This document shows, piece after piece, positions 1-6,795 of a DNA stretch of 11,664 bases (within the stretch, counting starts at the first letter, position 1; each line of letters starts with the position of its first letter). The DNA is from Chamaesiphon sp. (lineage in GTDB: Bacteria; Cyanobacteriota; Cyanobacteriia; Cyanobacteriales; Chamaesiphonaceae). The notes under the pieces were generated by a model. The model did no database searches and was not told where the DNA came from. It worked only from the letters and a program-made list of their open reading frames with translations. Position numbers and translations under genes: made by a program. The stretch lies in assembly GCA_026786125.1 (NCBI GenBank), contig JAJAYU010000196.1, positions 1-11,664 of the forward strand, read 5' to 3'.

Positions 1-1129
1 TCCTAGCACCCATTTTAGTTAATTCTGATGCCATTACTTTAATTCGATCGCTTTCTTTGACGCGCAATTCTTCAGCATCTTTAATAATTGTTGTCCCTTC
101 AGCAAATATTGCGGCTACTGCTAAAATTGGAATCTCATCAATCAACCTGGGGATCAGATCACCACCAATTTCACAAGCTTTTAGTTTGCTATGTTTCACC
201 CGCAAATCTGCCACGGGTTCACCTGCAACTTCCCGCTGATTTTCCAGGGTAATATCCGCACCCATTAATTCTAACGCGACCAAAATCCCTGTCCGAGTTG
301 GATTGACCCCGACATTTTCAATATATAACTCCGAACCAGGGACGATCGATCCAGCTACTAGCCAGAATGCTGCCGAACTAATATCTCCAGGTACAATTAC
401 CTGCTGTCCGCGTAAGGTGGGATAGCCAGTCACCGTCGCACTATGAGTCTCTGGATCTACGTCTATATGCGCCCCAAACGCCCGCAACATTCGTTCGGAG
501 TGATCGCGCGATAATGCTGGTTCAGTGACCGTAGTGCGCCCATAAGTCATCAATCCAGCGAGTAAAATAGCTGACTTGACCTGAGCGGAAGCGATCGGCG
601 AATGGTAGTGAATCGGCTGTAATTCTTGCCCGCGCACAGCTAAAGGTGCCAGGGAATTATTTTTGCGCCCCCAAATTTGCGCTCCCATTTCAGCTAGGGG
701 CTTGACTACTCGCGACATTGGACGCGATCGCAAGGACTCATCTCCAGTTACAGTAAAGAAGCGATTGGGATGGGATGCCAAGATCCCCAACATCAGTCGC
801 ATTGTCGTCCCCGAATTTCCAGCATCAAGCACCCCGACAGGTTCCTGAAGTTGTCCTAAACCTATCCCTGCCACTGTTACCAGCTTAGTATTTAATTCCG
901 AAATCTCGGCTCCCATCGCCGTAAAGCAAGCCGCAGTACTGCGGGGATCTTCGCCCAATAATAATCCCTGAATCGTCGTCTCACCCTCAGCCAAAGCTCC
1001 CAGCATCAATGCTCTATGAGAAATTGATTTATCGCCAGGGATTTGTAATGTTCCGTGTAGAGACACACCAGCAGCGGGAGGCTTGATAGTGAGGGTTTGA
1101 TGCCGATCGACAGGTTTCAGCGTAATCAC
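1..1129 (-). CDS. aroA: 3-phosphoshikimate 1-carboxyvinyltransferase (EPSP synthase), 3' end cut by the window edge
   Basis: Catalyses transfer of the enolpyruvyl group of PEP to shikimate-3-phosphate, the sixth shikimate-pathway step. I translated it by hand from the minus strand: 376 codons are present, of roughly 430-450 usual. Motifs seen: [10 protein letters not shown] (31-40), GNSGTTMR (104-111), SAQVK (181-185), RDHSE (208-212), NPTRTG (276-281), IDEIP (330-334, with the likely catalytic Asp331) and ELRVKESDR (354-362). From family knowledge, RxHxE, GDKS, SAQxxxK and NPTR mark the class II EPSPS type (CP4 and Bacillus-like). The site that is Ala in the glyphosate-tolerant CP4 enzyme (GNAAT) is Gly here (GNSGT), as in ordinary class II enzymes. 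The start is GTG at 1129-1127: an in-frame TGA at 1159-1157 closes the frame upstream, and no ATG lies between. No clear Shine-Dalgarno is visible. A possible -10 (TACAAT, minus, 1164-1159) lies upstream without a good -35. Confidence 0.97.
   Translation of the reverse strand, partial: MITLKPVDRHQTLTIKPPAAGVSLHGTLQIPGDKSISHRALMLGALAEGETTIQGLLLGEDPRSTAACFTAMGAEISELNTKLVTVAGIGLGQLQEPVGVLDAGNSGTTMRLMLGILASHPNRFFTVTGDESLRSRPMSRVVKPLAEMGAQIWGRKNNSLAPLAVRGQELQPIHYHSPIASAQVKSAILLAGLMTYGRTTVTEPALSRDHSERMLRAFGAHIDVDPETHSATVTGYPTLRGQQVIVPGDISSAAFWLVAGSIVPGSELYIENVGVNPTRTGILVALELMGADITLENQREVAGEPVADLRVKHSKLKACEIGGDLIPRLIDEIPILAVAAIFAEGTTIIKDAEELRVKESDRIKVMASELTKMGAR
724..731. repeat. HIP1 octamer (GCGATCGC)
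   Basis: Perfect copy of the highly iterated palindrome of cyanobacteria, inside aroA. It supports the taxonomic assignment and says nothing about the function of this gene. Confidence 0.9.
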
Positions 1130-1234
1130 GGGCAGTTTGGAGAAAAGTCTAGATTTTCATTGTATGTGTTAAGGGTGATCTCGATCGAGAGAGTCGATCG
1201 CAAATACACAAATTATCGCAACATAGAAAGACTA

Positions 1235-1380
1235 GTAAAAGCACAGATCTGAGGGTATCCATGAAGCGGCGTTTTTATGCGGGGGAAACCCCCGCATAAA
1301 AAAACGACAAGACAGCGCACCCCTACACAATTAATCTGTAGGGGTGCCCTTCATGGGTACCCTGGATCTACGCTTAATAC
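1235..1380. repeat. Palindromic MITE-like intergenic element with inverted ends and two internal hairpins
   Basis: The outer arms 1235-1266 and 1349-1380 are imperfect inverted repeats. The inner 15 bases are the best matched: AGGGTATCCATGAAG against the complement of CTTCATGGGTACCCT, one mismatch. Alignment of the outer halves needs small gaps. Inside are two hairpins. The first, 1272-1302, has a perfect 14-bp stem (TTTTTATGCGGGGG, loop AAA). The second, 1317-1347, has an 11-bp stem (GCACCCCTACA) around a 9-base loop. The element contains no coding frame and ends 4 bases from the stop codon of the RodZ-like gene. I see no obvious target-site duplication. It could be a non-autonomous transposon relic or a structured intergenic repeat, and it could also act on the 3' end of the minus-strand transcript. 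Confidence 0.7.
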
Positions 1381-1384
1381 TTCA

Positions 1385-2254
1385 TTACTTGATCACCTTA
1401 ATCGTCACAGATTGCTTCTGACCAATTTTACCTAATGGCTGTAGCGGTTGCCCATCGCGGGAAAACAGCAACCCACCAGCATTATTTGTATTGATAGTTA
1501 CTTGCTTCTTCGCAGTCCAATTAAACTGCATTCCAACTTTGAGAATGCCTGTAAACTTGGTAGTGCCATCAATCCCAATTTGTGCCCAATTTGGAGCCTT
1601 GACAGCGATCTCGATGGGTACATCGGGGAGTTGAATGGCTACAGGCGCAACTACAGCAGTTTGTAGGGGTTGAGCGACGCTTGTATTGACAAGGGTCGTC
1701 TGTGGTTTAATCGCATTATTAAGTAGATGAGAGCTTCCAGCCCCAACACCAAAAATTGCTAGGGTATAACCTAGATAAACATGGAAAGGCTTGATTTGCG
1801 GGGTTGTGTTGAACCCGATTGTTGATCGCGGGATCACTGTAAACTTCGTGGCTGCGGGTTCTAATACTGACACATGGTGAGAGATTTCAGTACCATTTAA
1901 GCCCATATTATCCGCATACCGCTTGACCATCCCTTTGACATAGATCAATTCTGGTAACATTTCAATATGACCTTCCTCGATCGCTTGAATTAATCGCGGT
2001 TGAATCTGTGTCCGCGATGCCACATCATCGATCGATAACTGATAATATTCCCGCCATTGTCGCAAGGTACCGCCAATTTGCTCGAAAATTTCGGTCGGAG
2101 TTAGGGGTAAAGCATCGGGATCGCTGGGAGCAAGCATCGGTGTCTTTGAGTGGCGACGTTCTACTAGTGAACGCCAAGCAGCTACACTAGCAAAAATTGG
2201 CAACTTAGATAATTTAAAAGCGGTAATGTGCTTGAGTGGTGTCAGTAGGGTCAC
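1385..2254 (-). CDS. RodZ-like helix-turn-helix membrane protein with C-terminal DUF4115 domain
   Basis: 289 residues. Residues about 57-125 form a Cro/C1-type HTH of the HTH_25 kind found in RodZ, with the typical run RLIQAIEEGHIEMLPELIYVKG (split here: RLIQAIEEGH at 88-97, then IEMLPELIYVKG at 98-108). A hydrophobic stretch at about 158-178 is the likely single membrane span. A Thr/Val/Pro-rich linker follows, then a beta-rich C-terminal domain (about 209-289) of the DUF4115 type, ending in SVTIKVIK. RodZ in rods links MreB to the cell-wall machinery; a cell-shape role here is inference from domain order. The GTG at 2254 gives an N-terminus of about 50 residues without recognisable domain. 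An in-frame ATG at 2137 (Met40) is a plausible alternative, and neither has a visible ribosome binding site. It lies 94 bases downstream of the pseudouridine synthase on the same strand and may be co-transcribed. Confidence 0.83.
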   Translation of the reverse strand: MTLLTPLKHITAFKLSKLPIFASVAAWRSLVERRHSKTPMLAPSDPDALPLTPTEIFEQIGGTLRQWREYYQLSIDDVASRTQIQPRLIQAIEEGHIEMLPELIYVKGMVKRYADNMGLNGTEISHHVSVLEPAATKFTVIPRSTIGFNTTPQIKPFHVYLGYTLAIFGVGAGSSHLLNNAIKPQTTLVNTSVAQPLQTAVVAPVAIQLPDVPIEIAVKAPNWAQIGIDGTTKFTGILKVGMQFNWTAKKQVTINTNNAGGLLFSRDGQPLQPLGKIGQKQSVTIKVIK

Positions 2255-2348
2255 GATCGGGGGTGGTGGGGTAGTTTACTGGATGGATATTAATCTAATT
2301 CTATGTTTGAAAATCTAGCTCCGAGCAGATCGCAGTAATTCCAATCTT

Positions 2349-3113
2349 TTAATTTGGCTGAGAAATTTTTGTAATAGCCCCAGACTGGAGGCTTTGTAGC
2401 TCTATTAGTCGCAACTGGCGATGAGAACCGATCTCCATCGAGGAAGTTCCCTCAATGCTAATGTCCCCAATCTTAGTCCGATGTAGATCGGCGACTGGAT
2501 GCCCCAGTTGGGTTGCTACCCGTCTAATCTGTCGATTACGCCCTTCTGTCAATACAACTTCTAGCAGGGTATGGTTATCTTGGTGTTTTAGTGTTGTAAC
2601 TTGAGCGGGCAAAGTGTATTTTCCGTCCAAATCGATACCGTTGCGCCAACCATCTAAGGCTGAATTGGAGATCTGACCTCGAACCCAGACTAGATATGTT
2701 TTGCTGATACTATGACGCGGATGAGTCAACTGAAACGTCAACTCGCCATCGTTGGTGAGCAATAGCGCACCACTTGATTCAAGATCTAATCTACCTACTG
2801 GATGAATTCCTTCACACTCTCGCAGTTGGGGTGGTAATAATTCCAACACCGTCGGACGACCGCGTGGATCGAAACAGGTAGATACTACACCAACTGGTTT
2901 ATTGAGCAATAAATATACAGGCTCAGGTCTGCCCTGTACTGTTATTAGCTTACCATCAACTTCGATTCGATCGGTAGTGGGTTCGGCTGTTTGTCCTAGT
3001 TGAGCAACCTCTCCATTTACCCGCACTCTGCCAGTCAAAATTAGCTGCTCCGCACGACGACGAGAAGCAATTCCCCATTGAGATAAGATTTTTTGGATTC
3101 TGGCAGTTGTCAT
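2349..3113 (-). CDS. RsuA/RluB/RluE-family rRNA pseudouridine synthase
   Basis: 254 residues, the usual size for the family. It isomerises a specific uridine in ribosomal RNA to pseudouridine. Residues 1-60 are an S4 RNA-binding domain (RIQKILSQWGIASRRRAEQLI). The catalytic domain follows, with LLLNKPVGVVST (68-79), the motif II sequence GRLDLESSG (107-115) containing the catalytic Asp110, KTYLVWVRG (138-146) and EGRNRQIRR (190-198). These motifs place it in the RsuA/RluB branch. Whether the target is 16S (RsuA) or 23S (RluB) cannot be read from the sequence, so no symbol is given. The start is ATG at 3113, with no clear Shine-Dalgarno. The gene is divergent from the DUF2993 gene across a 199-base gap that holds a palindromic repeat. 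Confidence 0.94.
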   Translation of the reverse strand: MTTARIQKILSQWGIASRRRAEQLILTGRVRVNGEVAQLGQTAEPTTDRIEVDGKLITVQGRPEPVYLLLNKPVGVVSTCFDPRGRPTVLELLPPQLRECEGIHPVGRLDLESSGALLLTNDGELTFQLTHPRHSISKTYLVWVRGQISNSALDGWRNGIDLDGKYTLPAQVTTLKHQDNHTLLEVVLTEGRNRQIRRVATQLGHPVADLHRTKIGDISIEGTSSMEIGSHRQLRLIELQSLQSGAITKISQPN

Positions 3114-3132
3114 TAGCGGGGAGCAGTTAGTA

Positions 3133-3192
3133 TGGGCGGGTTTATGCTAGAAATTATCGGTTTTACCAAGAAGTTTCAAATGAATCCGCCCA
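3133..3192. repeat. Palindromic intergenic repeat with GGGCGG / CCGCCC ends
   Basis: TGGGCGGGTTTA (3133-3144) is an imperfect inverted repeat (10 of 12) of TGAATCCGCCCA (3181-3192). Inside, GAAA and TTTC and then GGT and ACC continue the self-complementarity, so the whole 60 bases can fold into one interrupted hairpin. I recall GGGCGGGTTT...ACCCGCCC intergenic palindromes as common in several cyanobacterial genomes; that is from memory. No coding frame. Confidence 0.6.
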
Positions 3193-3299
3193 ACCCTACT
3201 AGGTAATAAAGATTTGGGTACGTCTAGACAGTATTCACCGATAACTAGGAACTATACACAGTATTTTTGGTAAACTTCCTTAAATAAATGTTACGAGCC

Positions 3300-3303
3300 G
3301 GAG
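3300..3303 (+). promoter_or_regulatory. Ribosome binding site (GGAG) supporting a TTG start
   Basis: GGAG lies 9 bases before the TTG at 3313. It is the main argument for this rare start codon, because the nearby ATG at 3288 is in a different frame and meets a stop after 13 codons. Confidence 0.55.
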
Positions 3304-3312
3304 CTAAGTCAA

Positions 3313-4005
3313 TTGACAAACCAAACTAGAGGAATTGTGGGTTCGGTGCTTGCTCCGGCTTGTCGGGTCTGGTTACGATCGCAAGTATCTCATGTAGACG
3401 ACATCCAGGTAGAGATTGCAGGTGGAAGTCTCCAAATCCTCAGTGGGACAATTCCACGAGTGGCTGTGGTAGCTGAGGGGGCGATCTATCAAGGTTTATC
3501 TTTAGGATCGATCGATCTAGTTGCTGAGAATATTCTGATTAATCTACCTCAAGTGCTCAAAGGTCAACCATTGGGACTACTGGAGCCAATTTCTATTACT
3601 GCCGAAGTAAAATTTAGCGAGAAGGATTTACAATTGTCCCTAATTGCACCGTTGCTTGGACAAGCGATTACCGATCTCTTTACCCAAATTTTAGGCGAAA
3701 ACTCTCAGCAACTTGCTTGGACTGTTGAGTGGAATCAAGTTCAAATTGCCCCGCAGATGCTGATTTTACAAGGAGACTTGACCACTGGGGGGCAAAGAGT
3801 ACCGATCGAGATTTCGATGGGGATCGCGATCTCTGATGGTCAGATCCTCCATCTCGATCCTCTGAAAATTAGCTGTTTGATCGATCTGCCTGGTAGCAAT
3901 ATTACCAGCCATCAGATCGATCTTGGTAATGATGTGAATATTACCCAACTTCAGCTCTCTACTGGCGAATTGATCTGTCGCGGGGGGATTCTGGTGAATC
4001 CGTGA
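3313..4005 (+). CDS. DUF2993 (LmeA-like) protein
   Basis: 230 residues, matching in size and pattern the cyanobacterial DUF2993 family: an N-terminal helix with VLAPACRVWLRSQV (13-26), then repeated beta-rich segments around SGTIPRVAVVAEGAIYQGL and LINLPQVLKGQPLGLLEPI. The related actinobacterial LmeA binds phosphatidylinositides and acts in lipoglycan synthesis; the role in cyanobacteria is not established, and lipid or envelope binding is inference. There is no signal peptide in this frame, so it is probably cytoplasmic or peripheral. The start is TTG at 3313, backed by GGAG 9 bases upstream. It converges on the small membrane-protein gene, with 40 bases between stops. Confidence 0.85.
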   Translation: MTNQTRGIVGSVLAPACRVWLRSQVSHVDDIQVEIAGGSLQILSGTIPRVAVVAEGAIYQGLSLGSIDLVAENILINLPQVLKGQPLGLLEPISITAEVKFSEKDLQLSLIAPLLGQAITDLFTQILGENSQQLAWTVEWNQVQIAPQMLILQGDLTTGGQRVPIEISMGIAISDGQILHLDPLKISCLIDLPGSNITSHQIDLGNDVNITQLQLSTGELICRGGILVNP

Positions 4006-4015
4006 GGGAATGGGG

Positions 4016-4031
4016 GACTGGGAGACTGGGG
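4016..4031 (+). repeat. Short tandem repeat, two copies of GACTGGG(A/G)
   Basis: Two adjacent 8-base units, GACTGGGA and GACTGGGG, in the 40-base gap between two convergent stops. This GACTGGGG-type low-order repeat often occurs in cyanobacterial intergenic DNA, as far as I recall. Confidence 0.55.
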
Positions 4032-4044
4032 AAACATGCAGTTA

Positions 4045-4058
4045 CCTAAAGCCTAAAG
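4045..4058. repeat. Tandem heptamer CCTAAAG x2, overlapping a gene 3' end
   Basis: Two exact CCTAAAG units. On the minus strand they read CTTTAGG twice and supply the last four codons (Phe-Arg-Leu-stop, partly Val) of the 100-residue membrane protein. The same heptamer, circularly permuted, recurs at 11057-11070 and 11119-11130. Confidence 0.65.
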
Positions 4059-4348
4059 ACTGACCTAGCAATCTTGAAAGTTGCTCTGAGAGCGCGAATT
4101 TGGTCAAGCGTGACTAATTGTCGCTGATAGATTTGCTGTAGTTGCTCAAACTGGCTACGACTGGTAGCAATTCTGGCGGCAGATGCTGGAGTACTGTTCG
4201 AGAACAGATTCCAACTATCCAGACATCGATCGCAAAAATTGGTTAAACCGATAAGCTGACTGCGAATGCGGATCGTCCAGACGGTGATCGCCAAGAGCAC
4301 AATTGCAATCGCGCAGTTACAAAAAGTGACTGCAATGACTAAATCCAT
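4046..4348 (-). CDS. Small single-span membrane protein, conserved hypothetical
   Basis: 100 residues. Residues about 4-26 (IAVTFCNCAIAIVLLAITVW) form one strong hydrophobic helix near the N-terminus. It is followed by a basic stretch (RIRSQLIGL) and a polar helical region in which QFEQLQQIYQRQLVTLDQIRALR (split: QFEQLQQIYQRQ about 66-77, then LVTLDQIRALR) looks coiled-coil-like. Cyanobacteria have small proteins of this plan (N-terminal span, TPA motif, Gln-rich helix ending in a short basic tail); I link it to them by pattern only. No function is proposed. The start is ATG at 4348 without a clear Shine-Dalgarno. The last residues are encoded by a heptamer repeat, so the C-terminus may vary between strains. 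Confidence 0.65.
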   Translation of the reverse strand: MDLVIAVTFCNCAIAIVLLAITVWTIRIRSQLIGLTNFCDRCLDSWNLFSNSTPASAARIATSRSQFEQLQQIYQRQLVTLDQIRALRATFKIARSVFRL

Positions 4349-4416
4349 AGCTTTTGGGTAAAAACCAGTAACGACAGCACTTTCTCAATTTATCGCAAAA
4401 AAGTTTAGAAATCTAC

Positions 4417-4446
4417 TTGCCAAGTTGAGAAACATGGTGATATTAT
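4417..4446 (+). promoter_or_regulatory. Promoter of tRNA-Asn (extended -10)
   Basis: TTGCCA (4417-4422, 5 of 6 to the -35 consensus), an 18-base spacer, then TATTAT (4441-4446, 5 of 6) preceded by TG one base upstream (TGATATTAT, an extended -10). Transcription would begin about 25 bases before the mature tRNA. An 8-bp inverted repeat TTTCTCAA / TTGAGAAA (4381-4388 and 4425-4432) flanks the -35. Confidence 0.5.
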
Positions 4447-4476
4447 AAAGAAAGTGTAAAAAACACCGGAACATAA

Positions 4477-4548
<72 letters not shown>

Positions 4549-4575
4549 TAAATCACAATTATAAAACATGTATCT

Positions 4576-4608
4576 AAGAACAAACAACCTTGTGTTGTTA
4601 TCGTTCTT
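4576..4608 (+). terminator. Stem-loop downstream of tRNA-Asn, possible terminator
   Basis: AAGAAC and GTTCTT form the outer stem, AACAAC and GTTGTT the inner stem, with a small asymmetric internal loop and a 5-base loop (CTTGT). A five-T run comes 7 bases after the stem (4616-4620). The stem is A/U-rich and the T run is displaced, so termination is only possible; it could also be a structured leader of the downstream unit. Confidence 0.35.
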
Positions 4609-4795
4609 GGGAAAATTTTTGCGACTGTTTCAGATCGATGAAACAATCTGCTTATTCGAGCGGTCTTAGAAACTTACAGACTAGGTTTAAGTCCGAGTCA
4701 ATATACCCAGAACATATTCTTTTGTGAGCAATCAACACCAAAATTTTAGTTGTTTGGGTAAAAATACTATTGCCACTAGCTTTTTTCTACATTAC

Positions 4796-5617
4796 ATGAT
4801 GCATAAATTATCGATTCTATCTTCTTTTGCTGCGACTGTCAGAAAATCTGACTGGAGCAAACCACTGCAGAGAATCGCCATAATCGGGATGAGTTTACCC
4901 CTGGTAATCGCACCTACATTAGTGCAAGCTTTACCTGAAGCGCAAATTGTCACAAAACTACAGAAAATCCCAGTTTTTACGATTACCAATCAGACGGGTA
5001 ACTTTCTCCAACAGGGAACGGGAACTGGTGCTAATATTCGGCTTTCTACTCCAGTATTTATGGAATTGAAAGATGCGGTGACTTTCTTGAAAAAAGTTAA
5101 AAAAGAACAGCCCCAAAATAGTAAAGTCGCTCAAATTACGATCGTCCCGTTGAGTGAAGTTTACAAGCTACAAGTTGAAGCAAAGAAAAAGTCGGCAAAT
5201 ATGAGTTTTGTATTTGTACCACCAATACAGCAACTCAAGAGTGCATTAGCGATCGAGAAGAAAACATATAAACCAAATACACCTTATCTCGTACCATTGT
5301 TTGTGATTGCGATCAAAAAAAACAAGCAATTCGTGACGATTCAACGGAATAACGTGACCGCACTATTCTTTGATAAAACAGAAGCCCAGCAGTCATTAAA
5401 CCTATTCAAAAAAACCGATCCTAAGCTGTCAGCTCAGGCAAAAATAAAAGTTTATTACCTCCAGAATGTGCTCGATGACTTTGTTTCACGGGATTATCCT
5501 GGACAAAATCAATTAGCATTTGTACCCTCTCCCGAAAGTAGAGAAAGCGTCCGCAAATTGCAAGCAGCTCAATCTAAGTCTGCTCCAGCACCAAAAACTA
5601 GCACGCCCAAAAAATAG
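4796..5617 (+). CDS. Tic22-like periplasmic protein
   Basis: Matches the cyanobacterial Tic22 family: LPEAQIVTKLQKIPVFTITN right after the signal peptide, then LKDAVTFLKKVKKE, a first TIVPLSEVYKL repeat, VPLFVIAIKKNKQFVTIQRN, the second FFDKTEAQQSLNLFKK repeat and LAFVPSPESRESVRKL near the end. Two related halves are typical of the family. Chloroplast Tic22 acts in the intermembrane space; the cyanobacterial protein is periplasmic and implicated in outer-membrane biogenesis. Residues about 21-45 from this ATG (SKPLQRIAIIGMSLPLVIAP...) form a signal peptide with likely cleavage after VQA. The start is uncertain: ATG 4796 (or the next one, 4799) gives a shorter leader and is preferred, while an in-frame GTG at 4724 adds 24 residues with no family match. 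None has a clear Shine-Dalgarno. The tail is Lys/Pro/Ala-rich. First gene of a unit with prmC. Confidence 0.88.
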   Translation: MMHKLSILSSFAATVRKSDWSKPLQRIAIIGMSLPLVIAPTLVQALPEAQIVTKLQKIPVFTITNQTGNFLQQGTGTGANIRLSTPVFMELKDAVTFLKKVKKEQPQNSKVAQITIVPLSEVYKLQVEAKKKSANMSFVFVPPIQQLKSALAIEKKTYKPNTPYLVPLFVIAIKKNKQFVTIQRNNVTALFFDKTEAQQSLNLFKKTDPKLSAQAKIKVYYLQNVLDDFVSRDYPGQNQLAFVPSPESRESVRKLQAAQSKSAPAPKTSTPKK

Positions 5618-6511
5618 GTGAATTTAGTCATAATTACTGGGCGAGAATTGTGGACATGGCGGCGATGGGCGATCGGCATTGCCACCACTAATAATGTGAA
5701 CCAGCGAGAGGTTGATTGGTTGCTAAAATCTGTTGCCAATCTAGATAGTCTGACATTACGGCTAGAATCGATTGCTGAAGATCGATCGATCGAAATATCC
5801 ATACCACTGGACAGGTTGTCTGAATTGTGGATTGATCGAGGCGAACAGCGCAAGCCAGTTCAATATTTAGTCGGAACAGCCTTCTGGCGGGATTTTGAAC
5901 TGGTTGTCTCATCTGCTGTCCTGATTCCCCGTCCCGAAACTGAATCAATTATCGATATTGCCCTAGCTGGGAGTACTAGGATCCAGCAACAGGGCATTTG
6001 GGTAGACTTAGGAACTGGAAGTGGAGCAATTGCCATCGGTTTGGCGAAGACTTTGCCGATGGCGGAAATTTTTGCTGTAGATACCAGTGCTGAAGCCTTA
6101 AATATTGCCGAAGCCAATGCAACTCGACTAAACGTACTGAGCCGGATCAATTTCAGTCACGGAAGCTGGTGGTCCTCCCTCGTGACGCTCAAGGGTAAAG
6201 TATCAGGAATGATTTCAAATCCACCATATATTCCCTCCACAGAGGTATTGCGACTGGAACCGGAGGTTGCAAACTATGAGCCACATTTAGCCTTAGACGG
6301 CGGTTTAGATGGCTTAGACGCGATTCGGATCCTCGTAGATACTGCACCTGAATATCTTCAACCTGAGGGAATTTGGCTAATTGAGATGATGGCAGGGCAG
6401 GGAGGGGCAGTAGTAGAGTTATTAGAGCAACAGGGTAACTATACTGATATTGAAATTATCGACGATCTGGCTGGACTCGAGCGATTTGTCCTGGCGAGAT
6501 TACGAGCATAA
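5618..6511 (+). CDS. prmC: Release factor glutamine N5-methyltransferase (HemK/PrmC)
   Basis: Methylates, with S-adenosylmethionine, the Gln of the GGQ motif in peptide release factors RF1 and RF2, raising termination efficiency; cytoplasmic. 297 residues, usual length. An N-terminal helical substrate-binding domain (about 1-95) ends in KPVQYLVGTAFWRDFEL. Then come IPRPETE (103-109), the SAM-binding motif VDLGTGSGAIAIGLA (129-143) and the catalytic NPPYIP (201-206), which holds the glutamine side chain. ALDGGLDGLDAIR (225-237) is also characteristic. The GTG start at 5618 is the first base after the TAG of the tic22-like gene, so translation is probably coupled; no other in-frame ATG precedes the conserved N-terminal helix. 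It ends at 6511 just before a hairpin terminator shared with tRNA-Cys. Confidence 0.97.
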   Translation: MNLVIITGRELWTWRRWAIGIATTNNVNQREVDWLLKSVANLDSLTLRLESIAEDRSIEISIPLDRLSELWIDRGEQRKPVQYLVGTAFWRDFELVVSSAVLIPRPETESIIDIALAGSTRIQQQGIWVDLGTGSGAIAIGLAKTLPMAEIFAVDTSAEALNIAEANATRLNVLSRINFSHGSWWSSLVTLKGKVSGMISNPPYIPSTEVLRLEPEVANYEPHLALDGGLDGLDAIRILVDTAPEYLQPEGIWLIEMMAGQGGAVVELLEQQGNYTDIEIIDDLAGLERFVLARLRA

Positions 6512-6518
6512 TTACTGT

Positions 6519-6551
6519 AAAAAGCCCCTAACCAGAGCTAGAGGCTTTTTT
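6519..6551. terminator. Bidirectional Rho-independent terminator (prmC and tRNA-Cys)
   Basis: AAAAAGCC (6519-6526) and GGCTTTTT (6543-6550) form an 8-bp stem with a 16-base loop that could pair further. On the plus strand the stem ends in TTTTTT after prmC; on the minus strand it ends in TTTTT, 7 bases after the 3' end of tRNA-Cys. It serves two convergent transcripts. Confidence 0.8.
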
Positions 6552-6557
6552 ATTAAA

Positions 6558-6628
<71 letters not shown>

Positions 6629-6638
6629 ACAGTCCATA

Positions 6639-6666
6639 ATTATACCAAATTTTAGTCAGAAGGCAA
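6639..6666 (-). promoter_or_regulatory. Promoter of tRNA-Cys (extended -10)
   Basis: On the minus strand: TTGCCT (6666-6661), a 16-base spacer, then a perfect TATAAT (6644-6639) preceded by TGG, giving the extended -10 TGGTATAAT. The start of transcription would fall a few bases before the tRNA 5' end at 6628. Confidence 0.65.
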
Positions 6667-6745
6667 GCATTAATTTTCGCTATGTCTAAATTTGTTTGGA
6701 CTGATGACTACGGGATACTCTGGCTGATGTCAAGTTGGTGATTGA

Positions 6746-6788
6746 ATAGAGTCGTGGCGGAGATTTACTCACCCCGCCACAACTCTAT
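6746..6788 (-). terminator. Strong hairpin after the 295-residue gene, probable transcript end
   Basis: Arms 6746-6760 and 6774-6788 pair over 15 bp with one mismatch (GTGGCGG against CCGCCAC at the tip), around a 13-base loop. It begins 8 bases beyond the stop codon of the minus-strand gene. There is no U tract after it on that strand, so it may stabilise the 3' end instead of acting as a classic intrinsic terminator. Confidence 0.5.
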
Positions 6789-6795
6789 CTAATCC

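Noticed and set aside
57..848. Two plus-strand open frames of about 60 codons (57-239, 663-848)
   Set aside because: They lie antisense inside aroA, whose frame carries all family motifs; no ribosome binding site or conserved pattern.
1272..1302. Perfect 14-bp hairpin as a Rho-independent terminator for the RodZ-like gene
   Set aside because: The T run precedes and the A run follows the GC stem on both strands, so no U tract trails the hairpin. It fits better as part of the palindromic element.
4549..4795. Small RNA or riboswitch between tRNA-Asn and the tic22-like gene
   Set aside because: Only one A/U-rich stem-loop is visible and no known riboswitch core could be recognised; listed as a low-confidence stem-loop only.
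5569..6150. Three overlapping minus-strand frames across prmC
   Set aside because: Shadows of the well-supported PrmC coding sequence; no domain pattern.
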